Source of the DNA: an uncultured Alphaproteobacteria bacterium
GTDB lineage: Bacteria > Pseudomonadota > Alphaproteobacteria > Thalassobaculales > Thalassobaculaceae
Direction of reading: 5' to 3'
Assembly: GCA_937776645.1 (NCBI GenBank)
Contig: CALMRI010000001.1
Coordinates: 1 to 64,000 of the forward strand
DNA: 64,000 nucleotides
Below the pieces are notes generated by a model that was given only the letters and a program-made list of their open reading frames with translations, was not told where the DNA came from and searched no databases. Position 1 is the stretch's first letter, and every line of letters begins with the position of its first letter. Positions 63,124 to 64,000 of this stretch are shown one piece after another. The position numbers and the translations under genes are program-made.

Positions 63124-64000
63124 GTGAGTGAACGGCCCAATATTCTGATTGTCGGGGTCGGGTCGATTGGCGAGCGCCATCTGCGCTGTTTTCAAGCCAC
63201 GAACCGCTGTGACTTGGCGCTGTGCGAAACAGTGGTCGAACGGCGAGAGGCGATGGCCGAGGAATTCGGCGTGGCCGCGTTTGCGTCGGTGGACGAGGCG
63301 CTGGACGCGGGGCTGTTCGAAGCTGCCGTCATCGCCGCGCCCGCGCCGTTTCACATTCCCCTCGCCACTCAGCTGACCGAGCACGGTTTGCATTTGCTCA
63401 TCGAAAAGCCATTGAGCATCTCGCTCGACGGGGTGGCCGACCTGCAGAGGCTCGTCGAGGAAAAGCAAACGCAAGTTTCGATCGGGTACACTTTCCGTTC
63501 GTATCCCGCAATGGCCGAAATGAAGGCGGCGATTGACTCCGGGCGCTTCGGACGGCCCGTGCAGTTCATCTTCACCGGCGGCCAGCACTTTCCTTTTTAC
63601 CGGCCGGCGTACCGCGAAATTTATTACACGGACCGCGCGATGGGCGGCGGCGCGATTCAGGACGGGCTAACGCACGAACTTAATGTGTCCGAATGGCTCG
63701 TCGGCCCCGTCACGCGGTTGGTGGCCGATGCGGATCATTGCGTGCTGGAAGGCGTGGAGGTGGAGGACACCGTGCATGTCATCACACGGCACGGTACGGT
63801 GCTCGGCTCGTTTTCCCTCAACCAACATCAGCCGCCAAGTGAGTGTCGGATTACGGTTGTTTGCGAAAAAGGAGCGGTGCGGTTTGAGGCCGACGGCCAT
63901 CGCTGGTTTTCCGGCACGGAGTTGGGGGGCGAATGGCAAATGGAGGCGGAGCACGAATTGGATCGCGACAGCGCTTATGTTCGACAAGCTGAAAAATTTC
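63124..64000 (+). CDS. Gfo/Idh/MocA-family oxidoreductase, runs off the window
   Basis: About 292 residues are present and the frame is open at the end. The start is probably GTG 63124 (no ATG near). NILIVGVGSIGERHLRCFQA is the NAD(P) Rossmann motif; EAAVIAAPAPFHIPLATQ follows, and LLIEKPLSIS holds the catalytic-region lysine of the EKP motif. YRPAYREIYYTDRAMGGGAI and DGLTHELNVSEWLVGP (with the conserved His) belong to the C-terminal domain. Oxidises a sugar or cyclitol; substrate unknown. It is divergent from the GHL10 gene, which suggests a shared role in glycan use. Confidence 0.9.
   Translation, partial: MSERPNILIVGVGSIGERHLRCFQATNRCDLALCETVVERREAMAEEFGVAAFASVDEALDAGLFEAAVIAAPAPFHIPLATQLTEHGLHLLIEKPLSISLDGVADLQRLVEEKQTQVSIGYTFRSYPAMAEMKAAIDSGRFGRPVQFIFTGGQHFPFYRPAYREIYYTDRAMGGGAIQDGLTHELNVSEWLVGPVTRLVADADHCVLEGVEVEDTVHVITRHGTVLGSFSLNQHQPPSECRITVVCEKGAVRFEADGHRWFSGTELGGEWQMEAEHELDRDSAYVRQAEKF

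Noticed and set aside
1-64000. CRISPR arrays, prophage, insertion sequences, tRNA or rRNA genes
   Set aside because: No regularly spaced repeats, transposase or integrase genes were seen; I could not run a tRNA scan, so a missed tRNA is possible.

Overview
The window is two unrelated pieces of DNA joined by laboratory adapter sequence. Bases 1 to about 56,046 read as an alphaproteobacterium, probably near Rhodospirillales. The signs are an adk-rpsM-rpsK-rpoA-rplQ block followed by a Do-like protease and rarA, an ATP12-type F1-ATPase chaperone, a tandem glycine riboswitch before gcvTHP, and heterotetrameric sarcosine oxidase genes. At 56,047-56,098 there is a perfect 52-bp palindrome made of two head-to-head copies of the SMART-type PCR primer (begins AAGCAGTGGTATCAACGCAG). 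From 56,099 to the end the gene content changes to sialidases, a GHL10-type glycoside hydrolase fusion, an M24 peptidase and a Gfo/Idh/MocA oxidoreductase, which looks like Verrucomicrobiota or Planctomycetota. Nothing should be inferred from synteny across that point.

Layout of the alphaproteobacterial part. 0-3 kb: end of the ribosomal protein/RNA polymerase alpha operon, closed by a strong hairpin. 3-10 kb: housekeeping genes (degP, rarA, a DUF429-like protein, crcB, rluC, a HAD phosphatase, an asmA remnant, atp12). 10-20 kb: a propionyl-CoA carboxylase beta gene, small transporters, a hydrolase, rnhA-thrB-ispH, a lipoprotein, a decayed methyltransferase and a second carboxyltransferase. 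20-31 kb: glycine riboswitch, gcvT-gcvH-gcvP, then soxB-D-A-G on the opposite strand. 31-37 kb: a five-gene dipeptide/oligopeptide ABC transporter. 37-48 kb: glnS, a tandem hotdog thioesterase, MFS transporter, amidase, DinB, flavin monooxygenase, GYD, luciferase-like and YgiQ genes. 48-56 kb: a minus-strand run of catabolic-type genes (ketopantoate-reductase-like, ACMSD-like amidohydrolase, EamA, RidA, DapA-like, flavoprotein, amidohydrolase) that becomes heavily frameshifted towards the join.

The metabolic theme of the middle is sarcosine and glycine use. Sarcosine oxidase makes glycine and a one-carbon unit on tetrahydrofolate, the cleavage system splits glycine, and the riboswitch ties gcv expression to glycine. 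The adjacent peptide importer could supply substrate; that last link is inference.

Many genes carry single-base indels, mostly +1 and often in homopolymers, including the essential rpsM. Most are probably consensus errors, densest at 20.1-23.0 kb (gcvT, gcvP) and 52.7-56.0 kb. A few loci look like genuine decay: the quinone oxidoreductase remnant at 48.4-48.7 kb has in-frame nonsense codons, and the methyltransferase at 17.4-18.1 kb lacks its core. I found no CRISPR array, rRNA, tRNA or insertion sequence. I did not find a convincing new biological system; the most striking signal is the adapter-marked chimera.
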